Source of the DNA: Lumbricus rubellus
Lineage: Eukaryota; Annelida; Clitellata; Crassiclitellata; Lumbricidae
Length of the DNA: 64,000 nucleotides
Direction: 5' to 3'
Assembly (NCBI GenBank): GCA_945859605.1
Contig: OX243814.1
Span: forward strand, 21,617,201 to 21,681,200
Position numbers and translations under genes: made by a program. The notes under the pieces were generated by a model. It worked only from the letters and a program-made list of their open reading frames with translations. It was not told the DNA's origin and made no database searches. Below, piece after piece: positions 62,501 through 64,000 of the stretch. Numbering within the stretch: the first letter of the stretch is position 1; each line of letters begins with the position of its first letter.

Positions 62501-63968
62501 GGAGATCACACTTTAATTCGTCATCATCACTTTAAAGAACAATGTCAACTGGAAAGAAACAGTTGGAAATGTCTCAGATCATTTCAAGAATGCAGTCGAT
62601 TCTCCAGAAAATTTAATTCTGTATTTCTTATTAGAAAGTTGCCCACTAAGCAGTAATAAAGGTCAAATGGTAACTCAACAACAACAAAACTCACAATCAA
62701 CTCAAGACCTACCACATGTTTAAGGTTAACCCTTCAATGTCGAGATGGTAGTAAATGGTATGGGAAATCCTATACCCTCTGGCATTAAAGGGTTAAGAAA
62801 CCTCATTCATCATTCAATTGCTGTATTTCTGAGATCTATATATAATCATATGATCCACAATCCAATCCATTCCTTCGTAAGTTTATATTTAACCAAATTC
62901 AGAAAGAACTGAACTCCTTCAGCCTTAAAAAAAATGCTATTTAAATGAGATTCATGCAAATAAGCTTTTTGTTACCATTTCCATTTGGTGTCGTCTGCTG
63001 CATCAGCGTCCGCCTTCTTCTTGCCTTTCTTTGGACTCTCGTCCTCTTCCTTAGCAATCTGTTTTTTGTGATCTTTTGATTTCTAGAAAAACAGAACACC
63101 TTGTTCAACTCAAGAAAACCACAGTGGCTGCAAATGCTCAATTCAATAAACTATCAATATGAACTTTCATGGTAAAGCAACAAAGCAAACACATATAAAA
63201 AACCACGATTCTAAAAATTGGATTGCTCAATTAAAAACCTCAAGCTGTCAAGTGACGTCAAGAACATGCGTGTACACAGGACACACACAGTGCTTTCTTT
63301 CTAGAGAAAGGTTCTGGAACTGAAGAAATCTGAGTTAGGCAGATAAGTTAGTAAACACCCTTTATTTGCATCTGACAAGTGCACAAGCACTATACTATAT
63401 AACAATTACACACATTTTAAAATAAACTACAACAGTATCAGATTACACAGTCACAAATCACAACTACATACCACTAAAGAATAGTAAAGATGTATCAGTT
63501 AACTGGTTTTAAACAATTATATCTAACAAAAGGCAGCATGAAATTATGTCATTTCTTGCAAAGTTAAGTACCCGCCTCACGACGAGAAAGAAAGAGCTGA
63601 TGGATGCAGTGGCCAATTCATACACTACTCTCTACAATTCACATACTGTATCTCACCAACCTCTTCAATATAGCATAAATTCTATCCTGTTTCAATTCAG
63701 ACAATAGGTTGCTGTCTATGCCTGCATCACTTATAGAATATAAAATTCTGTAATACAACAATTCATGCTTTTTCTAAACAAAATCTTGACTAATGTGATA
63801 TAATTAAAAATCTTCATATAAAACAGCAATCAGTTCATTTTACTAGAGCAAAAGTCTGAGGTGGCATAAGTCATCTACTTGTTTACCTTAGGTGCAAAGT
63901 CATCATCAGTGTTCTTGCGCTTCTTAGAAGCTTTATCCTCAACTTTGATTTTTTTCACTTTCTCCATT
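53510..63968 (-). CDS. TOP1: DNA topoisomerase I (type IB), 3' fourteen coding exons
   Basis: Nuclear type IB topoisomerase that relaxes supercoils through a 3'-phosphotyrosine nick. Exons in coding order: 63968-63887, 63082-62976, 62346-62109, 61766-61644, 61379-61192, 60110-60047, 59766-59542, 59186-58935, 57972-57858, 56331-56204, 55251-55157, 54764-54686, 54353-54283 and 53612-53510 (stop). All borders are GT/AG and phases are consistent, 622 residues plus stop. They correspond to about residue 150 to the end of human TOP1 (765). Landmarks: [31 protein letters not shown]; catalytic Arg (LALRAGNEK), Lys (FLGKDS), Arg (VFRTYN), His (LCNHQR) and Tyr (SKLNYLDPR). The linker domain (exons 10-12) is charged coiled coil. 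The N-terminal tail exons are beyond the right edge; exon 63,887-63,968 may be internal, since its ATG is preceded by an acceptor-like TTTTAG. Confidence 0.97.
53773..53845. repeat. 39-bp duplication
   Basis: TTTACAAGTGG(T/C)GGCAGCAGTT with CCCTTCAAGAGA occurs twice in tandem in TOP1 intron 13. Confidence 0.85.
54283..54353 (-). CDS. TOP1: TOP1 exon carrying the active-site tyrosine
   Basis: Encodes [20 protein letters not shown] and TVSW. The Tyr of SKxNYLDPR is the nucleophile (Tyr723 in the human enzyme), codon at 54,309-54,311. The preceding Asn (human Asn722), known to affect camptothecin sensitivity when mutated, is unchanged. Confidence 0.93.
54850..55125 (-). mobile_element. Decayed LINE 3'-end fragments
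   Basis: ATTTATGAAGCGCTTCTCAAA and CAGAAGCACTCCCAAAGC resemble the GCGCC-bearing LINE 3' UTR at about 23,700. A (TCAA)n plus ATTTATATCAC tail lies at about 55,093-55,115. Located in TOP1 intron 11. Confidence 0.45.
55445..56160 (+). pseudogene. LINE polyprotein C-terminal part, antisense in a TOP1 intron
   Basis: One continuous plus-strand frame, broken by three in-frame stops (55,765; about 55,915; about 56,020). It runs [58 protein letters not shown]. This is the well-known post-RT region of RTE/Jockey-type LINEs. It ends in a short ATGACATGACAT tail. 5'-truncated and inactive. Confidence 0.85.
57000..57632 (+). mobile_element. LINE-like 3' end with (TTAC)n tail
   Basis: A coding-looking but interrupted segment ('[20 protein letters not shown]' in one frame) is followed by two TGGGCGCCGTT/TGGCGCCGTTGATGGCTGCC units. 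Then comes ATTAAAGAATATACTTACTT with TTAC repeats, a typical retroelement 3' terminus. In TOP1 intron 9, antisense to the gene. Family not identified. Confidence 0.5.
58556..58626. mobile_element. 71-bp piggyBac-like MITE
   Basis: Flanked by TTAA on both sides, with inverted termini CCCTTTGAACCC / GGGTTCAAAGGG. An internal perfect hairpin ACGGGCCGG-TTTT-CCGGCCCGT is present. In TOP1 intron 8. Confidence 0.8.
62730..62792. mobile_element. 63-bp piggyBac-like MITE
   Basis: TTAA on both sides (62,726-62,729 and 62,793-62,796); termini CCCTTCAATG and CATTAAAGGG. In TOP1 intron 2. Confidence 0.6.
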
Positions 63969-64000
63969 CTAAAATGGTATAATAACATTACTGAAATTAA

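Overview
This is animal nuclear DNA. Both protein-coding genes are split by many introns with GT-AG borders, and there are five or more classes of eukaryotic transposable element and exceptionally many long simple-sequence arrays. An interferon regulatory factor (IRF) gene, restriction-like-endonuclease LINEs, hAT, mariner and piggyBac-type elements, and a frequent TAGGCCTA/AGGCCTAT motif together suggest a marine invertebrate, perhaps a deuterostome. The species cannot be fixed from sequence alone.

Layout. Positions 1 to about 31,000 hold no gene I can support. They are a patchwork of microsatellites and minisatellites: (GATA)n of about 700 bp, (GACA)n, (CT)n, (CCAT)n, (CCT)n, (ATG)n, (ATT)n and GGT/GGC arrays. 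Between these lie retroelement 3' ends, tRNA-derived SINEs, hAT elements (one nested in another) and half of a mariner element. The best coding remnant there is the 3' part of a LINE with a CCHC finger and a restriction-like endonuclease (about 26,283-27,660, minus strand).

From about 32,000 to 47,200 a plus-strand gene encodes a protein with a complete IRF DNA-binding domain (five-tryptophan repeat). I can link eight coding exons with consistent splice phases (35,524-45,513; 924 codons). The long C-terminal part has no recognisable IRF-association domain. It carries acidic-flanked hydrophobic motifs resembling SUMO-interaction motifs, a coiled coil and basic nuclear-localisation motifs. Its introns hold hAT, piggyBac-like and LINE insertions, and its probable 3' UTR contains a 977-bp fold-back mariner element.

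From about 49,000 to the right edge, on the minus strand and convergent with the IRF gene, lies DNA topoisomerase I (TOP1). Fourteen coding exons (53,510-63,968) cover the end of the N-terminal region, the core, the linker and the C-terminal catalytic domain, with all five catalytic residues intact. The 5' exons lie beyond the window. Its introns contain antisense LINE fragments and short piggyBac-like elements with TTAA target duplications. The two genes are functionally unrelated (immune/stress-type transcription factor versus DNA relaxation enzyme) and share only a tail-to-tail intergenic or UTR space at about 47,200-53,500.

Most long open frames in the window (poly-Ser, YLSI, poly-His, poly-Ile and similar) are simple-repeat translations and are not genes.
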